NCBI RefSeq assembly: GCF_001667505.1
Contig: NZ_LZHZ01000034.1
Coordinates: 1-64,000, forward strand
Source of the DNA: Mycobacterium sp. ACS1612
GTDB taxonomy: Bacteria > Actinomycetota > Actinomycetes > Mycobacteriales > Mycobacteriaceae
Direction of reading: 5' to 3'
DNA length: 64,000 nt
Made by a program: the position numbers and the translations under genes. The notes under the pieces were generated by a model that saw nothing but the letters and a program-made list of their open reading frames with translations, was not told the origin of the DNA and did not search any database. Shown piece after piece: positions 47,839 to 57,739 of this stretch. The stretch's first letter is position 1. Every line of letters starts with the position of its first letter.

Positions 47839-48147
47839 ATGTCAGTCGAGACATGCCGTGAGAGATCGATGCTGTCGGTGCCGTGTCATGTCGGGGACCC
47901 CGATTTGTGGTTCGCCGAGAACCCGCTTGACCTCGAGCAGGCCAAGGCGCTGTGCGCGGATTGCCCGATCCGCCGCGAGTGTTTGGCCGCGGCGCTGGAA
48001 CGCCAGGAGCCGTGGGGTGTTTGGGGTGGCGAGATCCTCGAGCGCGGCTCGATCATCGCGCGCAAGCGCCCGCGTGGACGGCCGCGCAAGAACACTGTGG
48101 CCGCGCACGCCGGCAGCACGAACGGCGACAACTCGGCAGCCGCGTAA
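47839..48147 (+). CDS. whiB7: WhiB7, redox-responsive regulator of intrinsic antibiotic resistance
   Basis: 102 aa. Four iron-sulfur-ligating cysteines (C16, C39, C42, C48 in the C...CxxCxxxxxC pattern), the turn GVWGGE, and the C-terminal AT-hook RGRPRK, which marks WhiB7 among WhiB proteins. With its 4Fe-4S cluster it binds SigA region 4 and activates resistance genes for macrolides, aminoglycosides and others. The leader upstream carries an autoregulatory promoter, an ORF and an attenuator. Equivalent to Rv3197A. It converges on the ABC1-kinase-like gene with 27 bp between stops. Confidence 0.96.
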   Translation: MSVETCRERSMLSVPCHVGDPDLWFAENPLDLEQAKALCADCPIRRECLAAALERQEPWGVWGGEILERGSIIARKRPRGRPRKNTVAAHAGSTNGDNSAAA

Positions 48148-48174
48148 GCGCTGCCGGGTTGTCCCCGCGCCGAC

Positions 48175-49500
48175 CTAGGCCGCCTCCTCGGCGAAGCCGG
48201 GAATCAATTCGGTGGCAAGACGCCTGGCGGGCACGTGCGCGTCGAGTTGGCATGCGATCGCGACGTTGGAGGCGATCACCCGCATCGGGATGGCCAGTTT
48301 CGCCGGGATGTCCATCTGCCGGGCCGCCTTGATCTGACCCGCTGCGCGATCCGGCTTCATGTTCGCGGCGGTGATGCGCTGCAACCATTTCCGTGTGTAG
48401 TGGAAGACCTCGACCTCGAGCGGCTCCACGTATTGCCGCATCAGTTCGTCCATTTCGCGTTTGGACACCTGCTCGCCCTTTTGCACGAACCCGATGGCCT
48501 GCATGGTGGTCAGCAGGTTGTCGTAGTCATCGTTGAGGGCATACCGCGTAGCCAGTCCGATCTCGGCTGGGATCCCGCCCGGCATCGGTGCCACCGCGCC
48601 GAAGTCGATGACACCCATCTTGCCGTCAGGCAACAGCATGAAGTTCCCCGGATGCGCATCGCCGTGCATCATCTCCAGCCGCCGCGGCGCATCGTAGGTC
48701 AGTTCAAAAAGCCTGCTGCCCATTAGGTCTCGCTGCTCGGTGGTGCCCTCGCGGATGATCACCGACAACGGAATGCCTTCGATCCATTCCTGGATCACCA
48801 CCTTCGGCGCGCTCGCCACGATGCGCGGGACGGCGAAATGCGGATGCCCCTCATAGGCTTTCGCGAACGCGCGCTGGTTATCGGCCTCGAGCCGGTAATC
48901 GAGCTCCATCTCGGTGCGCTCGATCAGCTCGTCAACGACGCCCTGGACGTCGGCGCCGGGGGAGAGCTGCTTGAGCACACTGACCATCCGCTGCATGGTC
49001 TTCAGGTCCGCCCGTAGCGCTTCGTCGGCACCCGGGTACTGGATCTTGACCGCGACTTCGCGGCCGTCCGACCACACCGCCTTGTGGACCTGGCCGATGC
49101 TGGCCGACGCGACGGGGGTGTCGTCGAATGAGGAGAACCGTTCGCGCCATTTGGTGCCCAGCTGGCCGTCGAGCACGCGGTGCACCTTCGCCGCGGCCAA
49201 CGGCGGCGCCTCCCGCTGCAACTTCGTCAACGCCTCGCGGTACGGCTTGCCGTACTGCTCGGGAATGGCGGCCTCCATCACCGACAGCGCTTGCCCGACT
49301 TTCATCGCCCCGCCCTTGAGCTCACCGAGCACGGTGAACAACTGCTGGGCGGCCTTGTCCATCAGTTCCGCGTTGACCTCGTCTTTCGACTTACCGGTCA
49401 GCCGTTTGCCGAAGCCCAACGCGGCCCGACCCGCCATGCCGACTGGCAAGCTTGCCAGCTTGGCGTTGCGCGCGGCTCGACCCCGTTTGATGTCAGTCAC
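48175..49500 (-). CDS. ABC1/UbiB-family atypical kinase (Rv3197-like)
   Basis: 441 aa from GTG 49500. Motifs of the ABC1 (UbiB/ADCK) family are present: the K-x-G-Q motif GGAMKVGQALS, ASIGQVHKAVW (Ala-rich loop replacing the kinase Gly loop), VAVKIQYPG with the Lys, the catalytic MHGDAHPGNFML and the metal-binding VIDFGAVA. Such proteins are ATPases linked to quinone or lipid handling. Rv3197 is under WhiB7 control and has been linked to macrolide tolerance, so convergence with whiB7 fits that context. Confidence 0.9.
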   Translation of the reverse strand: MTDIKRGRAARNAKLASLPVGMAGRAALGFGKRLTGKSKDEVNAELMDKAAQQLFTVLGELKGGAMKVGQALSVMEAAIPEQYGKPYREALTKLQREAPPLAAAKVHRVLDGQLGTKWRERFSSFDDTPVASASIGQVHKAVWSDGREVAVKIQYPGADEALRADLKTMQRMVSVLKQLSPGADVQGVVDELIERTEMELDYRLEADNQRAFAKAYEGHPHFAVPRIVASAPKVVIQEWIEGIPLSVIIREGTTEQRDLMGSRLFELTYDAPRRLEMMHGDAHPGNFMLLPDGKMGVIDFGAVAPMPGGIPAEIGLATRYALNDDYDNLLTTMQAIGFVQKGEQVSKREMDELMRQYVEPLEVEVFHYTRKWLQRITAANMKPDRAAGQIKAARQMDIPAKLAIPMRVIASNVAIACQLDAHVPARRLATELIPGFAEEAA

Positions 49501-49557
49501 CAAACCATCATCCCTGACGTTTCTGAGTGCCTCGCACCGACTTGGCAACAAAGGTTT

Positions 49558-50376
49558 TCAACACCAGCACCGGGGATGGCGCGACCACCTGCGCGCCACG
49601 ATCGCACCGGCGTCGACGTTGAACTCCAGCGTGGTGTCAAGCGTCGGCGGCGGTTCCGCCGAAGCCGCGACGGCATGGCCGTCTCGCACCGCGCGGATCA
49701 CCCGGTCGACCTGATTGAGCGCCAGCGCGGCGGTGCCAAGCACCGTGGCTCGGTCGGCGCTGCCGACCACATTGCGCAACTGCGATGCGACCGCGGGCCA
49801 CGCGGCGTCGCGGTCGGTGCGGTGCAGATCCGCACACTGCAGACAGCTCGTCACCCCGGGAATCACCAGCGGGCCGACGAGGCCCGCGCCGTCGCGCAGT
49901 CGCACCGGCAGGTGCGCCACCCGTGCGGTGTGCAGGTCGCGGACCACTCGCGGCTCGGCGACCAGGAAATCGGCCAGCACCACCAGGTCGGTCGTCCCGG
50001 GCGGGGCCGCTTGCGTGATGCTCGACCGGGTCACCCTGGCGCCCGAGCACCGCAGCCCGCGGGCGACCAGATCCGACAGCGGCCCGCGTCCGTGCACCCG
50101 GACGGACGGGCAGCGCCTCCGTTCGGGCGCAACCGACACCACGCCCGCCTCGATCAGCGAGGTGACGAGGTCGCCGGCGTCCACCTCGAAGCGCTCCTGC
50201 AGGCCGGCCAGTGTCGCGCCGGCCTGCAATGCGCGCAGCAGGTCGGCCAGGCCTGCCGCGGTCAACCCGGCGGGCGGGTGTACCAGCACCCCGCGCCGCG
50301 GGTCCCACCCCACCTGCACGGCGCCGTCGGGGCGCAGCAGCACCGGCATCGCCGGATCCAGTGTGTAGCGCTCCAT
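49558..50376 (-). CDS. Orphan cyclodehydratase-like (TOMM/ThiF-related) protein
   Basis: 272 aa, corresponding to Rv3196. The N-terminal part (~1-85) looks like a winged-helix segment. The centre is an E1/ThiF-like partial fold (TTDLVVLADFLVAEPRVVRDL). Two Cys pairs, CLQC near residue 180 and CWC at the very end, match the zinc-binding pairs of bacteriocin cyclodehydratase partner proteins (family TIGR03882). In thiazole/oxazole peptide pathways such proteins deliver the precursor to a YcaO enzyme, but no YcaO or precursor gene is nearby. Its actual partner is unknown. Confidence 0.7.
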   Translation of the reverse strand: MERYTLDPAMPVLLRPDGAVQVGWDPRRGVLVHPPAGLTAAGLADLLRALQAGATLAGLQERFEVDAGDLVTSLIEAGVVSVAPERRRCPSVRVHGRGPLSDLVARGLRCSGARVTRSSITQAAPPGTTDLVVLADFLVAEPRVVRDLHTARVAHLPVRLRDGAGLVGPLVIPGVTSCLQCADLHRTDRDAAWPAVASQLRNVVGSADRATVLGTAALALNQVDRVIRAVRDGHAVAASAEPPPTLDTTLEFNVDAGAIVARRWSRHPRCWC

Positions 50377-50427
50377 GCGCCGACTCTGCCACGGACCGCG
50401 CTGCGCCCCGACCAGTTATCCACAGGC

Positions 50428-51447
50428 CTAGGCGGCGACCGCCTCGATCACGCTTTGTGGAGTGTCCGCCGTCAGCACCGCGGTGCGGCGCAGTCCCGCC
50501 CGCTTTAGCAGCGCGTCGAACTCCGGCAGTGTGCGCTCGCGGCCGTTGACGACGGCGAGCATGTTCAGGTCCATCATGGCGCCCAGCCTGTTCTCACCGG
50601 CGTCATCGACGATGAATTCGAAGATCGCGATCCGGCCGCCGGGTTCCATCGCCTTGCGGCAACTGCGCAGGATCTTCACGCTGTCCTCGTCGTCCCAGTC
50701 GTGCAGGATGAACTTCAGCAGGTACAGGTCACCCGCGGGCACGGACTCGAAGAAGTCGCCGCCGACCACCTCGGTGCGTTCGGCGTAGCCGTGCGCTGCG
50801 ATGTGCGCCTTCGCGTCCTGGGCGATGTTCGGCCGGTCGAACAGTACGCCCTGCAGTTCCGGGTTGGCGCGCTGCAGCAATGTCAGCAGTGCGCCGTTGG
50901 CGCCGCCGATGTCGACGGCGCGACGCACGTTGCTGGTGTCGATCAGTCCGGCGAGTTCAGGCGCCCACACCGATGTGCCGCTGCTCATGGCCGCGCTGAA
51001 TTCCTCTGCAAGCAAGGGGTTCTGCCCGAGATAGTCGAAGAAGTCCATGCCGAGCGCGTTGTGTGCATGGCTGTGCCCACTGCGCACCGATGCGGCGATA
51101 TTCGCCCACGGCAGCCACGACGCCTTGTTGGTGATGCCCCTGGCGAATGCATTCAACGAGCGCGGCGCGTCGGAGCGCAGGGTGTCCAGCAGTGCGGTGC
51201 CGTGAAATCGACCGGCGTCGTCGACGGTGACCATGCCGAACGCGGCGCAAGCCCGCAGCAACCGCAAAGTCGTTGCGGGTGCACTTGTTTCGCGCTCGGC
51301 GATCTCGTCGGCCGTTAGCGGACCTGCGGCCAGATGGTCGGCGAGCGAGAGATCGGCTGCGGTGCGGACGATTCCGCTGACGCAGTACCCGAAGATCATC
51401 TCGATCATCTGCTGGTGCACGTCAACGACAGGTTCAGACAACGACAT
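50428..51447 (-). CDS. SAM-dependent methyltransferase, O-methyltransferase type
   Basis: 339 aa. An N-terminal dimerisation and winged-helix region (MIEMIFGYCVSGIVRTAADL, ATTLRLLRACAAFGM) is followed by a class I methyltransferase domain with motif I VDIGGANGALL, the acidic loop VLFDRP, and FILHDWDDEDSVKIL plus the PGGRIAIFEF strand. This is the small-molecule O-methyltransferase (family 2) design that acts on phenolic or polyketide-type substrates. It has no counterpart between Rv3196 and Rv3195 in M. tuberculosis. Substrate unknown. Confidence 0.9.
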   Translation of the reverse strand: MSLSEPVVDVHQQMIEMIFGYCVSGIVRTAADLSLADHLAAGPLTADEIAERETSAPATTLRLLRACAAFGMVTVDDAGRFHGTALLDTLRSDAPRSLNAFARGITNKASWLPWANIAASVRSGHSHAHNALGMDFFDYLGQNPLLAEEFSAAMSSGTSVWAPELAGLIDTSNVRRAVDIGGANGALLTLLQRANPELQGVLFDRPNIAQDAKAHIAAHGYAERTEVVGGDFFESVPAGDLYLLKFILHDWDDEDSVKILRSCRKAMEPGGRIAIFEFIVDDAGENRLGAMMDLNMLAVVNGRERTLPEFDALLKRAGLRRTAVLTADTPQSVIEAVAA

Positions 51448-51539
51448 CAGGGTCCTCTCGACGGTGGGCCTGCAGGTTCGGCCCGTCGATCAGACAAACG
51501 GCCAACGTCTCCGATACCGTTCAATTCCAAACGGAATTC

Positions 51540-52895
51540 TCAGTTTTCGGTGTCGTCGTCCTTGTCGGATTCCTTCTGCAGATCGGCGATCGCCTGGTCG
51601 ATCGCTGCGTCCATATCGCTGGTGTCCCCGCCGATCATCCGGTCGATGAAGCCCGCGGGGGCGTCGAGGTCCTCGGCGGTGGGCAGCAGGTCAGGGTGCT
51701 GCCATACCGCGTCACGCGCGTCGGAGCCGACGGCCTGCGTGAGGCGCTCCCACAGCACCGCGGCTTCCCGCATCTTGCGCGGCCGCAACTCCAGCCCGAC
51801 CAGGGTCGCGAAGGTCTGCTCGGCAGGGCCGCCGGTGGCGCGGCGCCTGCGCAGCGTCTCGCTCAATGCGGGCGTGCCGGGGATCCGGTCGCCCAGCGCA
51901 TCGGAGACGACGGTCTGCACCCAGCCTTCGATCAACGCCAGCATCGTCTCCAGCCGCTCCAGCGCGGCCGTCTGCTCCGGCGTCGCCTTGGGCTCGAAGA
52001 TGCCCTGATTGAGCAGCTGCTCCATCTGCGAGGGATCGGTCAGCGCCGCCGGGTTGAAGCCCTGCGCGAAGTCCTCGATGCCGCTCATGTCGATCTTCAT
52101 GCCCTTGGCGAACGCCTCGACCGCGTTGAGCAGCTGGCTGGACAGCCACGGCACGTGGCTGAACAACCGGTGGTGCGCGGCCTCACGGGCGGCCAGGAAT
52201 GTGATGACCTCGCTGCGCGGCTGTTCGAGCCCCTCCGACAGCGATTCGATGGCCTCGGGCATCAACGCCGCCACACCCTTGGGGCCCAGCGGCAGCCCGA
52301 TGTCGGTGGACGTCAGCACTTCGCGGCTCAACTTGCCCAGCGCCTGACCGAGCTGCGAGCCGAACGCCATGCCACCCATCTGCGACATCATCGCCAGCAG
52401 CGGCGCCGCCATGCTCTTCGCTTCTTCGGGCAACGCCGAAGCCCACACCGTCGAGATCTGTTCGGCGACCGGATCGCATAACCGCTTCCAGGTGTCCAGC
52501 GTGTTGTCGATCCAGTCGTTCGGGGTCCACGCGGCCGCTTTGGTGGTGCCGGCAGGCAGCGCGGTCGCGCCGTCCAGCCACGTCTCTGCCAGATGCACCG
52601 CATCGGAGATCGCGGTCGTGGTCTTCTCCGGCACCGGCGCGACGAACCCGATGGCGCTGGACGCCAGTTGCCGGGCAAGGTCGTAGTTCACCGGACCGGT
52701 CTGCTTGCCGCCGGTCATCACGTTGCCGGCGCCGCTGAACATCTCGCCGAGTCTGCTGAAGATCTGGCCGAGCTGTGACATGTCGAATTCGGACCCGCCC
52801 AGCCCGAAGGGATCCCCACCGGCGTCGGGGTCTTTCTTGGGCTTATCGCGGTCGGGGTCGTCCCCGGAGGAAAAGCCGAAAGGCAGGTCAGCCAT
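51540..52895 (-). CDS. DUF2342 / Zincin_2-type hydrolase (Rv3195-like)
   Basis: 451 aa from ATG 52895 (MADLPFGFSSG). A Gly/Asp-rich N-terminus is followed by a long helical domain. The segment FLAAREAAHHRLFSHVPW is the conserved core by which this actinobacterial family is called a putative zinc-dependent hydrolase. An acidic tail (MDAAIDQAIADLQKESDKDDD) closes the protein. Length and order match Rv3195 (472 aa). No activity is established as far as I know. It is divergent from the Lon-like protease gene, with 77 bp between starts. Confidence 0.82.
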   Translation of the reverse strand: MADLPFGFSSGDDPDRDKPKKDPDAGGDPFGLGGSEFDMSQLGQIFSRLGEMFSGAGNVMTGGKQTGPVNYDLARQLASSAIGFVAPVPEKTTTAISDAVHLAETWLDGATALPAGTTKAAAWTPNDWIDNTLDTWKRLCDPVAEQISTVWASALPEEAKSMAAPLLAMMSQMGGMAFGSQLGQALGKLSREVLTSTDIGLPLGPKGVAALMPEAIESLSEGLEQPRSEVITFLAAREAAHHRLFSHVPWLSSQLLNAVEAFAKGMKIDMSGIEDFAQGFNPAALTDPSQMEQLLNQGIFEPKATPEQTAALERLETMLALIEGWVQTVVSDALGDRIPGTPALSETLRRRRATGGPAEQTFATLVGLELRPRKMREAAVLWERLTQAVGSDARDAVWQHPDLLPTAEDLDAPAGFIDRMIGGDTSDMDAAIDQAIADLQKESDKDDDTEN

Positions 52896-52972
52896 GCCCT
52901 CAACGGTACTCACCGGCTTGCGGTCATGTGGCTCGGCGGGTCACGCCGAGAGCGAACCGTACATTGGTCGCC

Positions 52973-53995
52973 GTGAACAGGCGGATTTCTACGCTGCTGG
53001 TCGCCTTGGTGCCTATCTTGGCGTTCGGGGTGCTGCTCTCGCTGGTGACGGTGCCGTATGTGTCGCTCGGGCCGGGCCCGACGTTCGACACGCTAGGCGC
53101 TGTCGACGGCAAACAGGTCGTCGACATCGAGGGCGCCGACGTCAAGAAAACGTCCGGACACCTCAACATGACCACGGTGTCCCAGCGCGACGACCTCACC
53201 CTCGGGCAGGCGTTGACGCTGTGGATGTCGGGCCGCGAGCAGCTGGTCCCGCGTGATCTTGTGTATCCGCCGGACAAGTCGAAGGACGAGATCGACCAGG
53301 CCAACAACACCGATTTCAAGCGTTCCGAGGACAGCGCCGAGTATGCGGCCCTGAGCTTTTTGAAGTACCCGTCGGCGGTGACGGTGGAGAACGTCAGCGA
53401 CCCCGGTCCGTCGGTCGGCAAGCTGCAGCGCGGGGACGCCATCGACGGCTTCAACGGCAAGCCGGTTGCCAACCTCGACCAGTTCACCAGCCTGCTCAAG
53501 GCCACCAAGCCCGGCGACGCCATCGTCTTGGATTACCGCCGTAAGAACGCGCCGGCGGGCGTCGCCACCATCACGCTGGGTTCCAACCCGGACCGCGACT
53601 ACGGATACCTCGGCGTCGGTGTGCTGGACGCGCCGTGGGCGCCGTTCGCGATCGATTTCAACCTCGCCAACATCGGCGGCCCGTCGGCGGGCCTGATGTT
53701 CTCGCTAGCCGTGGTCGACAAGCTGACCACGGGCGATCTCAACGACGGGAAGTTCGTCGCGGGTACCGGGACCATCGACAGCGAGGGCAAAGTCGGGTCG
53801 ATCGGCGGCATCACCCACAAGATGCTGGCGGCCAAGGAAGCGGGCGCCACGGTCTTCCTGGTGCCCGCCGACAACTGTGACGAGGCCAAATCGGCGCACG
53901 AGGACGGGCTCGAGTTGATCAAGGTGGACAACCTGCCGCAGGCCGTGGATGCGTTACATGCGCTTTCTGCCGGTGGCGAACCTCCCCGTTGCTGA
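52973..53995 (+). CDS. Membrane-anchored PDZ and Lon-like serine protease (YlbL/Rv3194c-like)
   Basis: 340 aa from GTG 52973, the same length as Rv3194c. One N-terminal membrane helix (~8-30), a PDZ domain (GDAIDGFNGKPVANLDQF, ~135-205) and a C-terminal Lon protease domain. The catalytic Ser lies in NIGGPSAGLMFSL and the Lys dyad partner in the ITHKMLAAKEAG helix. It probably cleaves membrane or exported proteins outside the cytoplasm. Head-to-head with the DUF2342 gene; the UPF0182 gene follows 81 bp downstream. Confidence 0.93.
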   Translation: MNRRISTLLVALVPILAFGVLLSLVTVPYVSLGPGPTFDTLGAVDGKQVVDIEGADVKKTSGHLNMTTVSQRDDLTLGQALTLWMSGREQLVPRDLVYPPDKSKDEIDQANNTDFKRSEDSAEYAALSFLKYPSAVTVENVSDPGPSVGKLQRGDAIDGFNGKPVANLDQFTSLLKATKPGDAIVLDYRRKNAPAGVATITLGSNPDRDYGYLGVGVLDAPWAPFAIDFNLANIGGPSAGLMFSLAVVDKLTTGDLNDGKFVAGTGTIDSEGKVGSIGGITHKMLAAKEAGATVFLVPADNCDEAKSAHEDGLELIKVDNLPQAVDALHALSAGGEPPRC

Positions 53996-54076
53996 GAATC
54001 TGCCGTGCAGCGAATGCGTAAAGTTGGGACCACATCGTCGGTCGACGTTCACAAATCCCAAGACTGGAGTTGACGA

Positions 54077-57000
54077 GTGGGTATGCGGCCCGCGGCGCGA
54101 ATGCCGAAGCTGACACGACGTAGCCGGATTCTGATCGGGGTCGCCCTGGCGATCGTGCTGCTGTTGTTGTTTGGACCGCGGCTGGTCGACGCCTACGTCG
54201 ACTGGCTGTGGTTCGGCGAACTCGGGTACCGCTCGGTGTTCACCACTAAGTTGCTCACCCGGCTCGTCGTCGGTCTGGTGGCGGGCCTGGTGATGGCCGC
54301 CATCGTCTTCGGTGCGCTCGCGCTGGCCTACCGCACTCGGCCCGTGTTCGTCCCGACCGCGGGCCCGAACGATCCGGTGGCCCGGTACCGGACCGCGGTG
54401 ATGACACGGCTGCGGCTGATCGGCATCGGGGTGCCGGTGGTCATCGGCGTCTTCACCGGCTTCTTCCTCCAGACGTACTGGGATCGCGTTCAGCTGTTCC
54501 TGCACGGGGGCAGCTTCGGGGTGGCCGATCCGCAGTTCGGCAAGGACCTCGGCTTCTACGCGTTCGATCTGCCGTTCTACCGGCTGCTGCTCAGCTACCT
54601 CTTCGGTGCGGTGTTCATCGCGTTCATCGCCAACTTGGTGACGCATTACCTGTTCGGCGGCATCCGGCTGTCCGGACGTACCGGGGCGCTGAGCCGCTCG
54701 GCGCGCATCCAGCTGATCACGCTGGTCGGCATCCTGATGCTGCTCAAGGCGGTCGCGTACTGGTTCGACCGATACGAACTGCTGAGCCACGCCGACAGCC
54801 GCAAACCGTTCACCGGCGCCGGCTACACCGACATCAACGCGGTGCTGCCCGCCAAACTCATCATGATGACCATCGCGGTGATCTGCGCGGTCGCCGTGTT
54901 CTCCGCGATTGTGTTGCGGGACTTGCGCATCCCGGCGATCGGGGTGGTGCTGCTGCTGCTGAGTTCGCTGATCGTGGGCTGGGGCTGGCCGACGATTGTC
55001 GAGCAAATCAGCGTCAAACCCAATGCAGCACAAAAGGAAAGCGACTACATCAGTCGAAGTATCACGGCCACTAGACAGGCGTACGGGTTGACGGCGGACA
55101 CCGTCACCTACCGTGACTACAGCGGCAACGCGCAGACCAACGCGCAGCAGGTCGCCGCCGACCGCGCGACGACGTCGAACATCCGACTGCTCGACCCGAC
55201 CATCGTCAGCCCGGCGTTCACCCAGTTTCAGCAGGGCAAAAACTTCTACTACTTCCCGGATCAGCTGTCGATCGACCGCTACAACGGACCCGACGGCAAC
55301 CTGCGCGACTTCGTGGTCGCGGCGCGAGAGCTCAACCCAGACAGGCTGATCGACAACCAGCGGGACTGGATCAACCGGCACTTCGTTTACACCCACGGCA
55401 ACGGATTCATCGCCTCGCCGGCCAACACGGTCCGTGGCGTCGCCAACGACCCGAATCAGAACGGTGGCTATCCGGAGTTCCTCGCCAGTGTGGTGGGCGC
55501 CAACGGCAGCGTGATCTCGCCGGGGCCTGCGCCGCTGGACCAGCCGCGGATCTACTTCGGCCCGGTCATCGCCAGCACCTCGGACGACTACGCGATCGTC
55601 GGCAAGAACGGCAACGACCGCGAATACGACTACGAGACCAACACCGAAACCAAGAACTACACCTACAGCGGTAAGGGTGGCGTCCCGATCGGCAACTGGT
55701 TGGCGCGTGCCGTATTCGCCGCCAAGTTCTCCGAGCGAAAACTGGTGTTCCCCAACCCAATCGGGCCCGACAGCAAGATCCTGTTCAATCGTGATCCCGC
55801 GCAGCGGGTGAAGGCCGTTGCGCCGTGGTTGACCACTGACACCAGTGTGTACCCGGCGATCGTCAACAAGCGGATGGTGTGGATCGTCGACGGCTACACC
55901 ACACTGGACAACTACCCGTACTCACAACTGACGTCGTTGTCGTCGGCCACTGCTGACTCCAACGAGGTGGCGGTCAACCGTCTTGCCCCCGACAAGATGG
56001 TGTCCTACATCCGCAACTCGGTGAAGGCCACCGTCGACGCCTACGACGGCACCGTCACGCTGTACGCACAGGACGAGAAGGACCCCGTGCTGCAGGCGTG
56101 GATGAAGGTGTTCCCGGGAACGGTGAAGCCCAAGAGCGACATCTCGCCGGAACTGCAGTCCCACCTGCGCTATCCCGAGGACCTGTTCAAGGTGCAGCGC
56201 AGTCTGTTGGCGAAGTATCACGTCAACGATCCGGTCACGTTCTTCTCGACGTCGGACTTCTGGGACGTGCCGCTGGACCCGAACCCGACCGCGAGCAGCT
56301 TCCAACCGCCGTACTACATCGTCGCCAAAGACCTTGCATCCGACGACAATTCGGCTTCTTTCCAGCTGACCAGCGCGATGAACCGGTTCAGGCGCGACTT
56401 CCTGGCCGCCTACATCAGCGCGAGTTCGGATCCGGCCACGTACGGCAAGATCACGGTGTTGACGATTCCGGGTCAGGTCAACGGGCCCAAGCTGGCCAAC
56501 AACGCGATCACCACGGACACCGCGGTCAGCCAGGACCTCGGTGTGATCGGGCGCGACAACCAGAACCGGATCCGGTGGGGCAATCTGCTGACGTTGCCGG
56601 TCGCGCAGGGCGGCCTGCTCTACGTCGAGCCGGTGTACGCGTCACCGGGGGCCAGCGACGCGGCGTCGTCGTATCCGCGATTGATCCGCGTGGCGATGAT
56701 GTACAACGACCGGGTTGGCTACGGCCCGACGGTCCGTGATGCGCTCACCGAGTTGTTCGGCCCCGGTGCCGATGCCACGGCGACCGGCCCGGCACCGGCC
56801 GGGCCGGTGAATGGACCCCCGCCTGCCTCCCCACCGCCGTCTGACGGCCAGCGGGCGGCAGCGCCGCCGCCCAGCCAAGGCCAGGCACCGGAGGTGCCCA
56901 CTCCGATCGCGGTGCCGCCGAATGGCGGTGCGGCGCAGTTGTCAGCGGCCAAAGCCGCAGCGCTGCAAGAGGTCAACTCGGCGCTCGACAACATCCGGCA

Positions 57001-57088
57001 GGCGCAGCAGAGCGGTAACTTCGCCGACTACGGCCAGGCGCTGCAGCGCCTCGACGACGCGATGAAGCAGTACCAATCGGCCAAATGA
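54077..57088 (+). CDS. UPF0182 large membrane protein (Rv3193c-like)
   Basis: 1003 aa from GTG 54077 ([12 protein letters not shown]). About seven hydrophobic helices in the first ~310 residues include [20 protein letters not shown], the family hallmark. A ~550-residue extracytoplasmic domain follows, then a Pro/Ala-rich linker (~900-950) and a C-terminal helix ([18 protein letters not shown]...). UPF0182 proteins are common in actinobacteria and cyanobacteria; their role is unknown. Matches Rv3193c in length and order. It is the last core gene before the tRNA and the mobile-element scars. Confidence 0.93.
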   Translation: MGMRPAARMPKLTRRSRILIGVALAIVLLLLFGPRLVDAYVDWLWFGELGYRSVFTTKLLTRLVVGLVAGLVMAAIVFGALALAYRTRPVFVPTAGPNDPVARYRTAVMTRLRLIGIGVPVVIGVFTGFFLQTYWDRVQLFLHGGSFGVADPQFGKDLGFYAFDLPFYRLLLSYLFGAVFIAFIANLVTHYLFGGIRLSGRTGALSRSARIQLITLVGILMLLKAVAYWFDRYELLSHADSRKPFTGAGYTDINAVLPAKLIMMTIAVICAVAVFSAIVLRDLRIPAIGVVLLLLSSLIVGWGWPTIVEQISVKPNAAQKESDYISRSITATRQAYGLTADTVTYRDYSGNAQTNAQQVAADRATTSNIRLLDPTIVSPAFTQFQQGKNFYYFPDQLSIDRYNGPDGNLRDFVVAARELNPDRLIDNQRDWINRHFVYTHGNGFIASPANTVRGVANDPNQNGGYPEFLASVVGANGSVISPGPAPLDQPRIYFGPVIASTSDDYAIVGKNGNDREYDYETNTETKNYTYSGKGGVPIGNWLARAVFAAKFSERKLVFPNPIGPDSKILFNRDPAQRVKAVAPWLTTDTSVYPAIVNKRMVWIVDGYTTLDNYPYSQLTSLSSATADSNEVAVNRLAPDKMVSYIRNSVKATVDAYDGTVTLYAQDEKDPVLQAWMKVFPGTVKPKSDISPELQSHLRYPEDLFKVQRSLLAKYHVNDPVTFFSTSDFWDVPLDPNPTASSFQPPYYIVAKDLASDDNSASFQLTSAMNRFRRDFLAAYISASSDPATYGKITVLTIPGQVNGPKLANNAITTDTAVSQDLGVIGRDNQNRIRWGNLLTLPVAQGGLLYVEPVYASPGASDAASSYPRLIRVAMMYNDRVGYGPTVRDALTELFGPGADATATGPAPAGPVNGPPPASPPPSDGQRAAAPPPSQGQAPEVPTPIAVPPNGGAAQLSAAKAAALQEVNSALDNIRQAQQSGNFADYGQALQRLDDAMKQYQSAK

Positions 57089-57172
57089 CCCGCCGGAATC
57101 TGCGTGTGCTGGCGGCGGATAGCAGGCGATTTGGAAGTGCGGCAGCGCCTTGGGTAACCTTGTGTTCACCGA

Positions 57173-57246
57173 CGCGGGGTGGAGCAGCTCGGTAGCTCGC
57201 TGGGCTCATAACCCAGAGGTCGCAGGTTCGAATCCTGTCCCCGCTA
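57173..57246 (+). tRNA. Initiator tRNA-Met (CAT)
   Basis: A 74-nt cloverleaf: acceptor CGCGGGG / CCCCGCT with the unpaired first position (C1 against U72), anticodon CAT, and an anticodon stem with three G-C pairs (GGG/CCC), all marks of an initiator tRNA. The T-loop is TTCGAAT and the discriminator is A at 57246. CCA is not encoded. A strong terminator follows 7 bp later. tRNA 3' ends are common integration sites, and the DNA behind this one carries mobile-element remains. Confidence 0.95.
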
Positions 57247-57253
57247 CTAAGTG

Positions 57254-57287
57254 GAACGGCCCCCGGAGATCACTCCGGGGGCCGTTC
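57254..57287 (+). terminator. Terminator of the tRNA-Met gene
   Basis: A perfect 15-bp stem, 57254-57268 against 57273-57287 (GAACGGCCCCCGGAG / CTCCGGGGGCCGTTC), closes a 4-base ATCA loop right after the tRNA. It lacks a long T-tract, as is usual in mycobacteria. Confidence 0.85.
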
Positions 57288-57342
57288 TCGTGCCATTTGG
57301 GAACGGATTTGTGAACATGAGGCTTGCTAACGACCTTTATGG

Positions 57343-57388
57343 TGTCTCGGGACATCGTTGACACTTTTGTCTCGGGACATCGCTGACA
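57343..57388. repeat. Tandem copies of an IS481-type end sequence
   Basis: TGTCTCGGGACATCG(T/C)TGACA occurs twice in direct order, at 57343-57363 and 57368-57388, differing at one base and separated by four bases. The reverse complement resembles the terminal inverted repeats of actinobacterial IS481 elements. Two adjacent ends suggest repeated insertion or imperfect excision at the tRNA-proximal edge. Confidence 0.7.
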
Positions 57389-57739
57389 GTCATGATGCCG
57401 GTTTGGGTTCGCGTTTGCCGTGGTTCCTGGCTTGCGTTGACCGTTCTGGTATCGGCGGTTGGGGTTGGCGGTGAGTTCACGCACTACGTGGTTCCGCTGA
57501 AGACGACGACGTGGGTGCCGTCGCAGATCGTGTCGCAGGTGTGTCCGCTCCATCGGCGTCCGACGTTGATGACGTAGGGCCCGACGACCGCGGCCGCGGT
57601 CCGGCCCGGTGAACGCAGCGGCCGTCGCGACCGTTCTCCAAGTCCGGCCAGGCCGCTCTCACCGAAACGGCGCTGGTAATTGTAAAACGTCTGTCGACTG
57701 ATCTGATGCTCACGGCAGAGCGCTAGTAGACTGAGCCCT
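57343..57739 (-). pseudogene. Internally deleted IS481-family transposase remnant
   Basis: On the minus strand the translation from ~57735 down reads a transposase helix-turn-helix (LLALCREHQISRQTFYNYQR, then FGESGLAGLGERSRRPLRSP). After ~10 residues it jumps to the C-terminal tail typical of IS481 enzymes (NVGRRWSGHTCD, DGTHVVVFSGTT). A stop falls there and the rest continues in another frame (VRELTANPNRRYQNGQRKP). The whole DDE catalytic core is missing, so the element cannot move. Duplicated terminal-repeat-like sequences lie at its left end (57343-57388). Confidence 0.78.

Noticed and set aside
50416..50424. Perfect DnaA-box-like TTATCCACA
   Set aside because: A single copy between two ordinary genes, without clustered boxes, dnaA/dnaN or an AT-rich region; chance match.
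53954..55396. 480-codon minus-strand frame
   Set aside because: Antisense to the UPF0182 gene and rich in His/Gln/Asp as expected for a shadow of hydrophobic codons.
57206..57553. Minus-strand ORF ending VAGTGFEPATSGL
   Set aside because: The end is a translation of the tRNA-Met 3' half, a well-known false gene; the middle is the IS481 relic in a shifted frame.
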